Source of the DNA: Terebella lapidaria
Taxonomy: Eukaryota; Annelida; Polychaeta; Terebellida; Terebellidae
Direction: 5' to 3'
NCBI GenBank assembly: GCA_949152475.1
Contig: OX424561.1
Coordinates: 6,138,001-6,202,000 of the forward strand
DNA: 64,000 bases
The stretch's first letter is position 1; each line of letters starts with the position of its first letter. The position numbers and the translations under genes were made by a program. The notes below the pieces were generated by a model that saw nothing but the letters and a program-made list of their open reading frames with translations, made no database searches and was not told the DNA's origin. Below, in pieces: positions 1 to 12,200 of the stretch.

Positions 1-42
1 GCATTTATCACATTGAAAACAGAAATAAAAACTACACAACAA

Positions 43-1046
43 TCACCGATACTTGATCAAGATTCTTCTCCGTCTGACAAACTTGTTCATGTAATACAGC
101 AAAGTCAACATCACCACCAGCAGAATGGCGTAACTTGTCCCCACGGACACACCCGAGTCGGGTTTTTCGGCTACTTTCACTACTGCCTCTGGTGGTTTTG
201 CTGTAGGTTGAGGCCCTTCCACGGCCCTCTCCCGTTCCCTGTCACCCCCAGCCCCCGGTGACTCGAGGCCCAGGTCCGCTTGATTGTAGTAGTAAGGGTA
301 CTTGTCCCCCCCTGCCGGGGCGCCGTCCTTGCCGAGTACAGGGCCGTGTTTGGGGTTCACGTCCACTGCTCCTTCCTCGAGCAGGTCCTCTTTGTCGTCA
401 ATGTACTGCGCATACTCCTGGTCACCATTGTTGTTGTCATGGTAACGGTCATCATGACCCTCGCCCCCGTTGATGTACAAAGCTCCCTCGTCCCCATTCT
501 CTAAGTTCTGACGCTCGTTTAAGCCACCAAACGGTGGAGGGGCCACATTTTTCCAGTCCTCCTTATCTTCCTCATCTCCCTCATCTTCTTCATTCTCATT
601 ATCCTCTTTATCATCATCCTCATTATAATAATCCTGTGGTTTGTCTTCATTGTCACCATCATAGTGTGAATCATCTACACCATTACCATGCGGCGCTGCC
701 ACCAGCACATCCTGCTGCTTAGCAACATCATCTCTCCCACCCCCCACCGGCGGTAGCCCTCCATCCTCCAGATTGTACTCGGACTCGTGATAGTTGCCAT
801 GGTAATCCTCTTGGTGCAGATCGACCGGCCCCTCACCCGCCCCAACCTTTGGAGTGGTTGTGTCCACACGACCTTGACCTTGCGCCTGAGCCTGGTGGAA
901 GATCTTGGCAGAAGGCTGTAGTAGATAGTTGACGCCCGACAGATGCACGGCGGAGCTGAACTCTGGCGGTCCGGGATCCAAGTAGTATCGTAGGTACTGG
1001 CTGATAGCTCCTGCCGCGACTCCCGTCTTGTGAGACAGACAGTCAC
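43..1046 (-). CDS. C16orf89: C16orf89-like gene, exon 6 (conserved Cys motif, acidic tail, TM, stop)
   Basis: The acceptor GCTGTGACAG is followed by the conserved DCLSHKTGVAAGAISQYL. Next come roughly 270 residues rich in Asp, Glu, Gly, Asn and Tyr, then the hydrophobic segment YAILLVVMLTLLYYM and the basic end RRRRILIKYR. The stop is at 43-45. Its 3' UTR runs off the window. Confidence 0.75.
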
Positions 1047-4000
1047 CTGTCACAGCAACAGAAAAAACATCATCAGCATCAAATACTCCTATATCCCTAC
1101 AAGAGTGAGGCACTTTATGGCAATTAAATACAAGTGAATTGCTAATAAACTCTTGGAATGATCTACCGGTATCAGATTTTATAATACAGAGTTCAACTGG
1201 ACAGATCAAAAGGTGGTACTAATGAAACATGTAGAAAAAAATGTGCGAGTATGTTTTATTCCTTTTTGATGTTTGTACAAAGTACATTCCCAATCATATT
1301 AACACATAGTACATGTGTATGTGGGATCTTACCCTCCATAGATTTCTCCACCAGAAGTTTTCTTCCTACATTCAGGTGTTCCATGACGTTTGGCATGTCT
1401 CTGGAAACTCTCTGGATCTCCCTGAGGTAGACAGCTGAAGTATTGTCTTTGTCCGTATGCACATAGAGTAGATGTCTGTTGCCGACATTTTGCTGTATGA
1501 CAGCATCTTGATTCACCAGCTGGTTGTTGTACATGTTATTGCTTTTTGCACCATCCCTGGCAATGTTTTCTATATTTCTTGGAATCGGCTGAGCACCATT
1601 GTTATTCCAATCCTGGGCTACATTGTTATTTGGAAGAATATTCCCAGCATTATTGTCTTGCTGGTTCATTGGCTGCATGAACTGATTTTGTTGTTGTTGT
1701 TGGAAGTTTTGTTGTGCAGGTAGCGCTTGTTGCTGGAACTGTTGTTGTGCAAGAACTGGTTGTTGTTGTTGTATCTGAACTGGTGGCTGCTGTGGCTGTT
1801 CCATGATTTGTTTCGGCTGTTCTATCAGTCTCTCTCCCCCACCAATCCCTTGATCACGATTACCCACGTTATAGTTATAACCCTGATTCAAGTTGTTGTA
1901 TACATTTTGCTGATTTTGGTTGATGACATTCACTTGTTGCTCCTGATTCTGTAACCTCAGGTTCGAATTATCTTCGACTCGCTGAGGGTTTGGTGGAAGT
2001 TCAAACTGTCTGTTCAGCCTGTTGCTGAGGTCGATGTCACCTGTGCCATCTCTGGCACTGTCGGGAGGCTGGATATACTCGTAGTCGATATCGCTGGGCA
2101 GGTTCTCGAGTCTGGTCACTCGCGGCATTTTACCATAGCAGCCCGACGGTTTCTGCCAGGATATGATCTGTCGCAGCCAGTCAATGTGCAGAAACTCCAT
2201 AAAGCCAAGCATGGCACAAACAAACTCTGTGAACGTAACAAGGCCTTAAATAACTTATAACCACGTGACTGTATATGTTCACCATTTGCCTTGACAGATA
2301 TGTGGAGTTTTGCAATATATTTTACCAAAATTTAATTTTTCTGCAGAAGTTTTAATTCATTTAATAATATATGTTGAACATGTCAAATAACAATTTGAAT
2401 CCCTTAATTCTATTTGAAATGTATAATCACAGTTTCCATTTCATTAATGTGAGGACAGTAATATGAAGATCCTGACCCAGATAAAACACGCACGGACCTT
2501 GCTCCAAGAAGAGGTCCTGTAAGACAGGACGCACTTCTCCGCTGAACTTCTTCACTAACTGAGAGACCTCAAAGAAGATGTTTGTGCACAGGTTGAGCTG
2601 GAATTCTTGTATACCTCCACTGAAGCCCTTATTGACCAGGTAACTCTCCAGCCTTTGTCGGCAGCGACCCTGCAATAGAATCAACACTCACAATAAACAG
2701 ATGAGCCACTTGTGACCTGATGTATTGTCTTAAATAGACATGTCACAGTAAAAGATACGCAAAATGGGCCTATGACGTTTATTTCTCCTTCTTTTTTTTG
2801 CATTCGTATCAAATCATTTTTGGTTTACTTTCTCACGTTTACCGTGTGTGTACCTGTTCAGTGACCATGGTGTAAAGTAACTGATGCGTAACGCCATAAT
2901 CCCGGAGACCTTTCTCCGAGACCATCTCCAGACACGACATGGACACCTCGCAGCTCGGAGCTTGGGAAGCCGTCAACAGTTCCGTGAAACAGTCGTCGCT
3001 CTTCTCCTCGGTGAACACTGCAGAGTGGACTCAGACATGTTATGACTTACAGCGAACAACATCCATCATGACAATGATGATAACAAAGAGACTTTTTATA
3101 ATTTTCAGGGGTTTTTTGGCCCACCAAAGGAACAAATATGCAGAAATGATCTATTACCACTATTCCAACATGTACGATAGCAATAAAAAATCTAAAATAA
3201 ATAACTTCTGGAACAGGAAGTTGAGATTGACATTCACATCAGAAAACCACACTGGTGTCATCAAGGACACGACGTAGTGAAATCAGCTCACCAACTGAGG
3301 GATGCCTTTCATCCTTGTCCCACAGAAGCAGTGGATCTATCCTCCTGTGTGGTTTGTCTCTGAGTATGGGCGCCTTGACCAGTGGCGCGAGTCGAGTGAA
3401 GTACTCCTGGTCATCTCGCTGTACGTACGGCAGCGACAGTTCACTGATGTTACGGCTCTCCTCCAGTACATTCTGCAGGAAAGTCTTCACTTCTATGTCC
3501 AACCGGTCTGCAGAGTTCTGCAAAATCTGCTCTGCCTCACCTGAAACATAAAATACCTGTATGACGACATGATCTGATGGCAACCATATTTCATGATATG
3601 TGACCTTATCTATATCTATACAGATAATTATGATTTGCTATCAAAATAACCAGGAAAAATAATAAATTACATATCAATAACAATTAAGTTGACCTACATC
3701 AGAATGTATGGAGATTTATGGTAACTTGCTCATGAATGATATCAATAAATTGATCAGAAATCTGTCATTATTGTAAAGCATGGCGACCCCACGATAAAGA
3801 GGTATACCCCATTACTGGAGTGTCACTGAATTGTCTTATTAACCTGCCAGCACCTTGATGCTATAACCGTGATGTCACTGCTGTGTAGCCACCATGTCAC
3901 AACGCTACAGTGCTTTCCCCTTTCAGAGACCTCGTCCCCGAGGTCAGCTATATCCCACTGTTGAGCCACATCACCCTGGTCATCAGGGATAAGGAACCTG

Positions 4001-4664
4001 CTATTTACATACATGGCTGTGATGTGAGTCAATAGCGGAGGCCGACCCAGGAACGACGCCGAGAGCCCAGTGGTTCGATAGGTACGGCACCAATGTAAAG
4101 TTCGGCGACCCCACGATAAATAGGTGTACCCCATTAATGGAATGTCACCGAATTGTCTTATTAACCTGCCAACACCTTGACGCTATAACTGTGGTGTGAT
4201 CATGATCATAGTATAATGCATAATCATATATGAGGCTCACAATGTAAAATAATGTCATTATTTTCATAGTGTGCTTTAATGGGTACATTATGATCATGAT
4301 GATATGGCCATTTTATAACACGGCGATCAAAAATTACCCACTGTTTCCCACATATACCCCAGCAATTCAAATATTTCTCATCAGCCTTGCGTTTAGCCAA
4401 AGGGGGGGGGGGGGGGGGGGAGGGTTCTGCACCTTCCAAAATCCGGAGGCCAAATAGTCCATCCAAGTTGAGATCCTTGTAGTTTTGCTTGTAATAATCC
4501 AGTAACTTCCTGGTGGAGTGTAATAATTCTGGGAATGTTTCCTGACATTGTACACGTTTTACGTGGCATGTCAGGAAAATGCCAAAAATGAAAGTTAAAC
4601 AGCACCAAAACATCATCTGTCCGACATCATTGACACATCTGAGACCGTGATGATGAGGCATCAT
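43..4664 (-). CDS. C16orf89: C16orf89/DUF4735-like secretory or membrane protein, 6 exons
   Basis: Exons in transcript order are 4664-4433, 3540-3292, 3017-2854, 2669-2498, 2226-1333 and 1046-43. All junctions are GT-AG with matching phases, and the sum is 2,715 nt (904 aa plus stop). Residues about 17-40 form a signal peptide. Hallmarks of the C16orf89 family (DUF4735, thyroid-enriched secreted protein of unknown function in vertebrates) follow in order: NLDGLFGLRILE, YGVTHQLLY, the CTNIFFE helix, WLRQIISWQKPSGCYG (about 290-304) and CLSHKTGVAAGAISQYL (about 572-588). Between the last two lies a roughly 260-residue Q/N-rich insert. After them come a roughly 270-residue Asp/Glu/Gly/Tyr-rich region, one membrane segment (about 867-886) and a basic RRRR tail, suggesting a type I membrane protein. 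The vertebrate protein lacks the insert and anchor, as far as I recall. Family assignment comes from recalled motifs, not a search. The gene is divergent from the BAHD1-like gene. Confidence 0.78.
1333..2226 (-). CDS. C16orf89: C16orf89-like gene, exon 5 (SWQK motif, then Q/N-rich insert)
   Basis: The first 33 codons carry the best family match, FLHIDWLRQIISWQKPSGCY. The remainder is a low-complexity stretch of Gln and Asn runs (many CAG, CAA and AAC codons) ending in a charged helical segment near RDMPNVMEHLNVGRKLLVEK. The donor is ATGGAGG|GTAAGA. The exon includes the whole insert that separates the two conserved blocks. Confidence 0.75.
2498..2669 (-). CDS. C16orf89: C16orf89-like gene, exon 4
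   Basis: The acceptor TCTATTGCAG and donor CAAG|GTCCGT bound the exon. It encodes GRCRQRLESYL and FQLNLCTNIFFEVSQLV, matching the family segment that follows the H-Q-L-L-Y motif. The donor deviates from consensus at +3 and +4. Confidence 0.75.
2854..3017 (-). CDS. C16orf89: C16orf89-like gene, exon 3
   Basis: The acceptor CTCTGCAG and donor CAG|GTACAC bound a 164-nt exon. It encodes DDCFTELLTASQAPSCEVS and GLRDYGVTHQLLYTMVTEQ, the Cys-containing and Y-G-x-T-H-Q-L-L-Y segments typical of the family. It ends in phase 0. Confidence 0.78.
3292..3540 (-). CDS. C16orf89: C16orf89-like gene, exon 2
   Basis: The acceptor TTTATGTTTCAG precedes GGTGAGGCAGAG and the donor is GTTG|GTGAGC. The exon is entered and left in phase 1. 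It encodes a helical segment (EAEQILQNSADRLDIEV) followed by LPYVQRDDQEYF, with no low complexity. Confidence 0.78.
3773..4196. repeat. Two 95-bp direct repeats, 322 bp apart, in C16orf89-like intron 1
   Basis: The segments beginning at GGCGACCCCACGATAAA (3782 and 4104) are near-identical for about 95 bases. Between them lies a unique stretch of about 220 bases. This is a diverged tandem duplication or the two ends of an unidentified element; no coding signal is seen. Confidence 0.6.
4401..4421. repeat. Poly-G/C homopolymer, about 20 nt
   Basis: An almost uninterrupted G run on the plus strand lies just inside intron 1 of the minus-strand gene. Its length is probably unreliable in the assembly. 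Other G runs of 16-18 occur at about 9480-9497, 51511-51527, 44761-44775 and 60794-60810. Confidence 0.8.
4433..4664 (-). CDS. C16orf89: C16orf89-like gene, exon 1 (start codon, signal peptide)
   Basis: Two ATG codons open the frame at 4664, and another Met pair sits at residues 17-18 just before the hydrophobic core MMFWCCLTFIFGIFL. Either could be the start, and the inner one gives a more classical signal peptide. The exon ends with phase 1 after LRILE at a GGAAG|GTGCAG donor. A homopolymer of about 20 C (minus strand) lies only about 12 bases inside the intron. Confidence 0.75.
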
Positions 4665-6105
4665 TCACGAATAAATTCATCACCCCGCTGTCACAAATAT
4701 GGAAAGCCCAAATTATCTCTTCGACTTGTTGGTTTATGTACATGTACAATCCCCAAGGATTGAAAAATATCAGATGATATTTGTTTATATCTTGGTTTAT
4801 GCACTACGAGCTTTGATGTGAAAAATATGAATGGAATAAATTTCAACTCACAAAAGACCTCAAATGATTTTGCCCAAAATATTGTATTGGATATACCATA
4901 GAATTGTAGGGAGTCCCCCCTATAGTTCTATGGATATACCGTTCAATTTGGAATTTTAATGTTTCCATTTGGCCTAAAATCATGTAAATATAAATAGAAT
5001 ATAAGATTAAAATAAAAATAGAAAATACATGAAAAAATTATATAGTATAAATTGAATAAATTAAAATAGAATAGAAATAGAATGAATAGAATATAATTAA
5101 AATAGAAAATATAATAAATCAACTTGCACTGAAGTCAGGTTCAACAAAAGACCGTGAATTATGTTTGCCTAAAATTTTGTTTTGGATTGTCGGATCAATT
5201 CGGAAGTCTAATATGTTTCCATTCGGCCTATAACCACATTTTCACCGAATTTTAGATTTATGTCTAAGTTAAGCAATAATTAAGCAAAATTTCAGTGCCA
5301 ATGAGGATAACGGCAAGTCAAGTGAAAGACATTGAATTATTTTTGCCTAAGTTTTGCTTTGGATTGTCGGATCAATTTGGAATTCTAATATGTTTCCAAT
5401 TGGCCTATAACCGCATTTTCACCAAATTTTATATTTATATCTAAGTTAAGGTAAAGTTAAGCGAAATTTCAGTCCCAATGAGGATAAACACTGATAAAAG
5501 AAAGTCAAGTAACTTTTGGGATTTCATGATGTTCTAATCAAATATCTTAATAATTTCCGAAGCACTGAGCAATTCGAACATCAAAAAACATGCCGAATTG
5601 TGTTCAGACTTTCAAATTTCAAGTTAGAAAATTGGAGGTGCAATTTGAGATTGGAGTAAATTGGCAACTTGAAGGTACAAAATAGGAAATATGGTGAAAA
5701 ATATGGTCTTAAGACACATGAAAAGATATAAACTTTAAAATTCATCTGAGACTATGGGCGAACATTATTCGTAATATTCATTCATATTGTATTTTACCAT
5801 CCATACTCACAAAATATTGATATCAGTATTAGTATTTTATAAAACCATTTCGTAGGCCTATTGATTATTCTTTCGTTTTTTTGTTTAATACGTGCATAGG
5901 ATATCATCTATGGATGATATGGGTAGATTTCAGATAAAAATGTTTAGTTATCGAATTAAATTGGAATAATTATGAATAACACAAAAATGGGGGTAAAAAC
6001 AGAATTCTTCGCGATCATAACGTGTCCTATTGTAGCGCAGGAGCATCCCGGTAGCAAAATATTAGATAGCCGTCCTGCCATAGCAGGTGCCCGTTTTATG
6101 TATTA
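4665..6105. other. Shared upstream region of two divergent genes
   Basis: This 1.47-kb AT-rich stretch lies between the start codons of the C16orf89-like gene (minus) and the BAHD1-like gene (plus). It holds no convincing ORF. Promoters for both genes are expected here. A repeat array occupies 4860-5515. Confidence 0.5.
4860..5515. repeat. Diverged tandem repeat, about 180-bp unit
   Basis: Two well-kept units start at about 5157 and 5337 (TTTTGGATTGTCGGATCAAT, then TCTAATATGTTTCCA, then GGCCTATAACC). A decayed relative is seen from about 4868. Units are about 80-85% alike by eye. No coding signal is seen. Confidence 0.6.
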
Positions 6106-6117
6106 GGTCACGTGACC
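6106..6117. promoter_or_regulatory. Perfect USF/E-box palindrome GGTCACGTGACC
   Basis: The 12-bp perfect palindrome is an ideal binding site for USF/MITF-type bHLH-zip factors. It sits about 20 bases upstream of the presumed start codon of the BAHD1-like gene, so it is probably in the core promoter or 5' UTR. Binding is inferred from motif knowledge only. Confidence 0.45.
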
Positions 6118-6137
6118 AGCTCATCAAAATACTGAAC

Positions 6138-6206
6138 ATGGCGAAGACTAAAGTTGCTCAGAAAAACAAGAGTAAGAAAACATCTAATTCTGCACCAAAG
6201 GCGTCT
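6138..6206 (+). CDS. BAHD1: BAHD1-like gene, exon 1 (start)
   Basis: This short basic N terminus of 23 codons (MAKTKVAQKNKSKK...) is followed by a strong donor TCT|GTAAGT. It joins in phase 0 to exon 2 after a 10.2-kb intron. The link is inferred from phase, similar Lys/Ser composition and the absence of any other candidate ATG exon. It is the least certain part of the gene. Confidence 0.6.
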
Positions 6207-9200
6207 GTAAGTAATCAACTTTACATTGTTCTATGGTTCATACGTCTCTTGTATCTAGTTGATTGTCGAGTTGAAACATCGTACGGGCCTGATGCAATAC
6301 ACAACACCAAAACTTGTCAAGGCCGTCTTCGAATATTTGACTCTGGCCTAACCAGCATTCACCAGGGCCCCATGTTCACACTCACAGTCACTGGTATGGT
6401 AGTGTTGTACAACTAGATCTAGATATAATTATTCGATCCCATGCACACATGTGTGCATGGGATCGAATAATTATATCTAAACTAGATCTGGTACTCAGTC
6501 TTTTGTGTTAATCTGTTTGATTAATTTCTACAGTGTATATGTTTGTATCATTTGCAATTCACATGTAGACAGTATCAAAACAAACACAATCAGGTCTGTT
6601 CCCATGCTGTAATAGGAGTCTAATTATGAAGAGGTTTTACGGAATTCCAAAAGCAACGAAAAAGTGTTACATTCGCCCTAGGAATTTCTACATCATTACG
6701 TTGTAAATCACTTTCTGACAGCTAGGAAAGAGCTTTCTTGCACTCCACCGTTTCCGTCCAATGGTGAGAGCAGTTCCAAGATATTTCGATTTAGCATTCC
6801 AGCGGGTGAAACATATCATTTGTTTGCCGTGACGGCTGTTTATTGGCATGTTGTGCGAGAAAATGCATATGACATTGTATTCTCGTGCTAGATTGGTTCA
6901 TCTAGCACTCTGATCACCATCTAAGCCTCACCTAAAAGCTCGGCCTAGATTCGGTGACAGAGTGCTAGATAAACCGATCTAGCACTCGAAACAATGCCAT
7001 ATGCATATAATAATGCCATATTACATCATGAAAAAAGCATATAAATAGACACTGATAAAGCTCTAAGCTTAATGGAGTATTTACCAACCCAAAATTAGTG
7101 TCAGCACCATGGTCAAAGCACAGCTTTCCTGAGCACAGCTAAAGGGAAATAGCCATACTTTTTTTCACTGCCATATCATCATGAATATTTTTGCTGCCAC
7201 ATTATTTCCCAGAAAGATCCTCTAAACCTTGACACAGGTTTAATTATGTTCATGTCTTCACTTTGTTGCCTTACTTCTCCCAGTACGTGGCATTTACAGA
7301 CTTGGAAATCAAACAAAAGTACACAAATACTGGAAATAAACTCGGGAAGTGTGACCGCTGTGTCTGTTGACAGTTTGGAGGTATTTGTCGGACCATTTGA
7401 TTGGATTAGCCAAGCAGGGACAGGGCAATAAATGCTACAAAAAGGCACATGTCACACAAGAAATGCTTCATTGCTATCCATTTGTATATTGATTGGTTTG
7501 TATGTGTTTATTCGTCAAGATTACTGATCGCATTGCATCAGGATTATCGGAGTGCAACTTCATAGGGCTCTGCCTGGAGATAGGGTTAGTCAAAACTCTC
7601 TCAGCCAATCATGGAAGCCTGTAAAATGGCTATACATGTACACGACACTTAACTGAAATGAAATTGGGTAGAGACCATATCATGCACATTTTGCCTACAT
7701 GTGTAAAATGTTCCCTTGCTGATAGTATTCCCAGACATTATAAATTTTATTTAAGTCAAATTTTGGAGCCATATGCAGGGGTCAGTGATTTAGAGAAGAA
7801 AATTACACCCGAGTACATGCTGTTGCCATTGTGGGGGTGGGAGACATCACAATAACTGCAATATACAATATTATACTAGTACAATACAAGTCTGATGATG
7901 TTTTATGATGTTTAAGTGTGCTCAACTGCTCATAGTTAAAATGGCATGTTGAGACTAGAGAGAGCAATTAATTAATCCCTCTAAATCTCCCTAATAGACC
8001 CCTGCATTCTGCTATTGAAGTGTTAGTGCAGTCCTGTTTAAACTAAGGGTACTAGTAATTTTATTATAAAAAGAGCCAGTCCTTTTTAAGTATACAGGTG
8101 CATAATAGTAGTAATAGTCTAGATATCTAACAAGCCATCTATCAGAATAGTTCATTATTATATTTGTATATTATTGCATGTAAATGTGTTTCTGTGTGAA
8201 GGTTCATTATCATGATTATTTAACTGATTGAACAATATTGTATCGTTTGCATTTTTTCAGTGGACAAAATACATGTATTAGTCGTACAATTAATTATAAA
8301 GTTGTTTGCAGGAAGTATCTCGTTAGTTAAAAGTTGATCATATCATATATTCATAATTATTTCTGTCTTGTGTACTAGTATTTGAGAAGTGACTGATGTG
8401 TGAGAAATTTCAGTCGATATGGCTGTGAAGGCTATATTGCAATACATGTATAATATACTGGCATTATTTTGCAGAGATATATTATGCTGGGAAATTTTAT
8501 CAGTATTGCTACTTTCAGCTACTTCTATACCATGTGCATTACATTGTCTATACAACTTGTGTATATATTTGAACACTTGATCTTACGGATTCCTTCAGCA
8601 TGTACAGATTGAAATTATGTGTGAAATTGATACACAGATATCATCATAAAAGCCTAGACCTTGGACTCTCGCAAGTCTGTGTTTGCCCTGACATTTATGA
8701 AGGCCATTGAGAGAGACCCAGAAATGTCAGTATGCTGAGTAGGGTACTAGAAATTCTAGAAAAAGGAAGACAGTTTTTTGGGGGTGGAGGTGCTCTGACT
8801 GTTATTTCTGATTCATATTTTATGATTTTTATCAGTAATCAAGTTGATTGGCATTTTGAGGTTATTTCCCTTGTCAGATATATTGGCACTAGTATGTGAA
8901 TCAACTTACACTGTTACATGTGGGGAGGGTGAAAGAATCACAAGTGGTTTGTAGTCTTCCGCAAAAAAGGGGAATTTTTGCTTTCAGTCAATTTTATTTA
9001 CAGTCCCTTATGCATTCTTTTATTGTATATGACACCTCAGGGAGAATAGATATTATGCTTGTGAGCATACATGGGGTAGCAGTCTACCAAAGTCTTTCCC
9101 TAAACAAACCACCTGTCATTCAACCTTTGCTTCTCGTGGAGAAACATGAGAAAGGAGAATTCAGTCATGGGACATCGTGTAAAGGTGTCGCACGCCAAGT

Positions 9201-12200
9201 GTTCCACTCCAGTAGAATCCTCAGCATGCCCCGGGAGACGAGCACGCCACCTGTCCGACTACTTCACTGACAGACATAAATAGCTGCTTTAATCATAATT
9301 GTCAAAGGCCAGGTATATTGCCAGTCGCTGGACATTGCGGCAGCGACTTCTTTTATATTTGACATGGATGGGTGGGTATCAAAGACAGCCATGGAATCCC
9401 CTTGTTGACATTATGTACAATTTAGCAAGTTCCTTGGCTTGAAACCTCGGAAACTGCTGTTTGGAGTGGGGGGAGTGGAGGGGGGGGGGGGGGGGGATCT
9501 TGTGAAGAGGGGCTGTTGGTGAAGAAATTCTATGAGGCACGTGGGTTTTTCGTGGGTGATTGAGAAAGGGAAAGAGGTAATTTATTCAGGGGACGTTGTT
9601 GCTTTCAGCTTCAATAAGCGATAACATTGGCAGGGCTGTCTCCTCCCTTGCACACACTGTGTCTCACGTTTGTTCATCGCCATCGTCAGCTCTGACGAGT
9701 TCCGTGGGTAGCCAGCGGCAACCGTCTAGTGACGGCAGCTCCACGGTAACGCCACGGTAACGTGGGATGATGCTTCTATTTCCTCTTCACATGGAAGGAA
9801 ACCAGACAATTACCTTCTACGGAAGCCGACAGAAATAGGAAAGAGTTGAATTGCTGGTGTTTTCTTTGCAAAGTGGAATGATTGACTGCATTATGGTACA
9901 TTATACTGCGTGTTGCTTCTATTGAGAAATGTGATCATCTGCAAATGACAGAATTGTGAGGACATCTCTCAGGTTTGAGAGTCTTGCTCAATCTTGGTCC
10001 TGATCAGTGTCTACATGGGAAGAGTTACAGGATTCTATTAGTGATCATGCTATGAAGTTGTCAGCGAGTAACTGAGGCTTGTTTCAGCGGTGCATCAGGC
10101 AACCACGCACATCGGGTGGACTGTACGTTAGTTCCCTGCGGCTGACTGGAACGTGTCGTCAGTAAGGGAACGCCACATTGCTTCCTCGTCACAATCAATA
10201 TCTGAGAAGGGCACTGGCTGGCTGGCAAAGCAAGCAAGGAGACTGGTGTGGTGTGGTGTGTGTGTTCCTGCTGTGTGTATACAGGCAGACTGTGTCTGAC
10301 ACACAGCATGTGGTCCACAGTGGCTCTGACAGTCATGGAAGAGGTGGAGGACACACCGGCTTTCCTCTCGTCCCTGTCACACTCCCAGATACAGTGGAAT
10401 TATCCCGAGGGGACCACCGGCTAGCGCAGGCCAGCATCCACCAGTCCGGCCTGCACGGGACCGTGTATCTGCCTTGTACAGGAGCATAACATTGTATCGT
10501 GTAGTGTACAAGAGGGAAAGCTGACTGGATGACAGGAGTTGGCCATCTCCTGAGACAGTAGAGTTTGTCCAGAGACCTGTCCGTCTGTCTGTCTGTCCAC
10601 TCAAATATTGGATATATCAAATGTGTCTCAATGATTAGATCATATGAGAAACCTATGAGCTGGGTTTCTGAGCTTGTGTATAATGCCTAGCAAACTTTGT
10701 GGCTACTGTCTGTGCCTGCTGTAGACAATGGATGTCTCCACACATAGACAGTGTATTGAGTGGAAATCATTAACATGGCTTAAACTGGAGAAAACTTCAA
10801 TGCACAGTTAAAAATGTTTTGACACTCACGTGGATATATATAACTACACTGCACCAAACAACTTTTGGAACATTTGGAAATGACTGTTTTTCGGTGCGGC
10901 AAGTGGAAATCCTTGTGTGTTCACTCACCAATAGTAATTAGCGCAATCTGAGGCCAGTCTGGTGGTTCTGGTTTACATGGTTTGGGATGACAATGATTGT
11001 GAAGGAGATAAATGTCATTGTGTTATCCTGAGGCTGGATAACCAGCTGGAGAAATGGGACCCCACAAACCCCACAAACCAGTATGTATTCAACAATAATT
11101 AGTTCACTACCCAATGTATTGCTCACCTAAGTTTAATATACACAATTAAAATACATGTACATGTAACCATGGTAAAAAAGGATTATACTAGTACTTCGAT
11201 CAAATCATGCAAGTCGGGATATGATTTCTGCATCAGATCCTACAAAAGATATGAATATAATATCCATCATGTTTATGTCATGCTATCGGATGTATTTTAC
11301 CGTCAGTCTGACAAGATCATTTCGTTTGAGCCCGGTATTCTGACGGTGTCCGTCATGTTTGGTGTGTCAGCGCTGAAGCTAATGGCTGTACCTGTTTTCT
11401 GGGTCGTTGAGCGGCAATGTTTCCTGGCCTGTTGTTTGCTCAGGGGATGAGAAACAATTGCGTCCGTGGATGAAATTGACCCTCCCTAGAGAGTGCAGAC
11501 CACAAAGTGCGGATTCGTGTCGTTTAAGGCCTCTGCTGACACAGGATTTCTTGTGACATTGGCGATGTTTCCTGCAGTTGACAAGGGAGAAGAGATTGAA
11601 GGGCTACTTCAGATGTCTGTCTGAACGTCTTTGGTGATACACCAGGCAGGCACTGGCTACATTTAGTAGACGCTTTCAATCAGAAAGAAATGGATATTAT
11701 TCTGGCGAGACAGCCAACTTCTAAAGGACTGTTTTCAGTCCCTCATGTGAATGTTTTTCGTAGCTGCTGTTATTTGCTGCTGAGAGCTTTGATTTTAATA
11801 ATTGTATCCCCCGAACAAAGTTCGGCGGATACTATGGATTTGGCTTCGTCGTCCGCGTCCGCGTCCGCGCCCGCGTCCGCGTCCGCGTCCGTGTCCGCGT
11901 CCGCAGAGATTTTCTTGTGAACGCGCTACAGGCCGCAATTCTCACCCGATCACCATTATTTTTTGCAGGCACATATATAATGGTAAGATCCCGACACCAA
12001 TCGATTTTGGTTGCCGTGGCAACTGAATTGGTCGTTTGGGGACACATTTTGCATTGAAAACAGCCTGTTTGAGACACATGGCTTGTGAACGCGCTACAGG
12101 CCGCAATTCTCACCCGATCACCATTATTTTTTGCAGGCACATATATTATGGTAAGATCCCGACACCAATCGATTTTGGTTGCCGTGGCAACTGAATTGGT

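Noticed and set aside
8896..9270. 124-codon ORF in intron 1
   Set aside because: No splice-site context, no coding composition, no recognisable domain. Expected by chance in a long intron.
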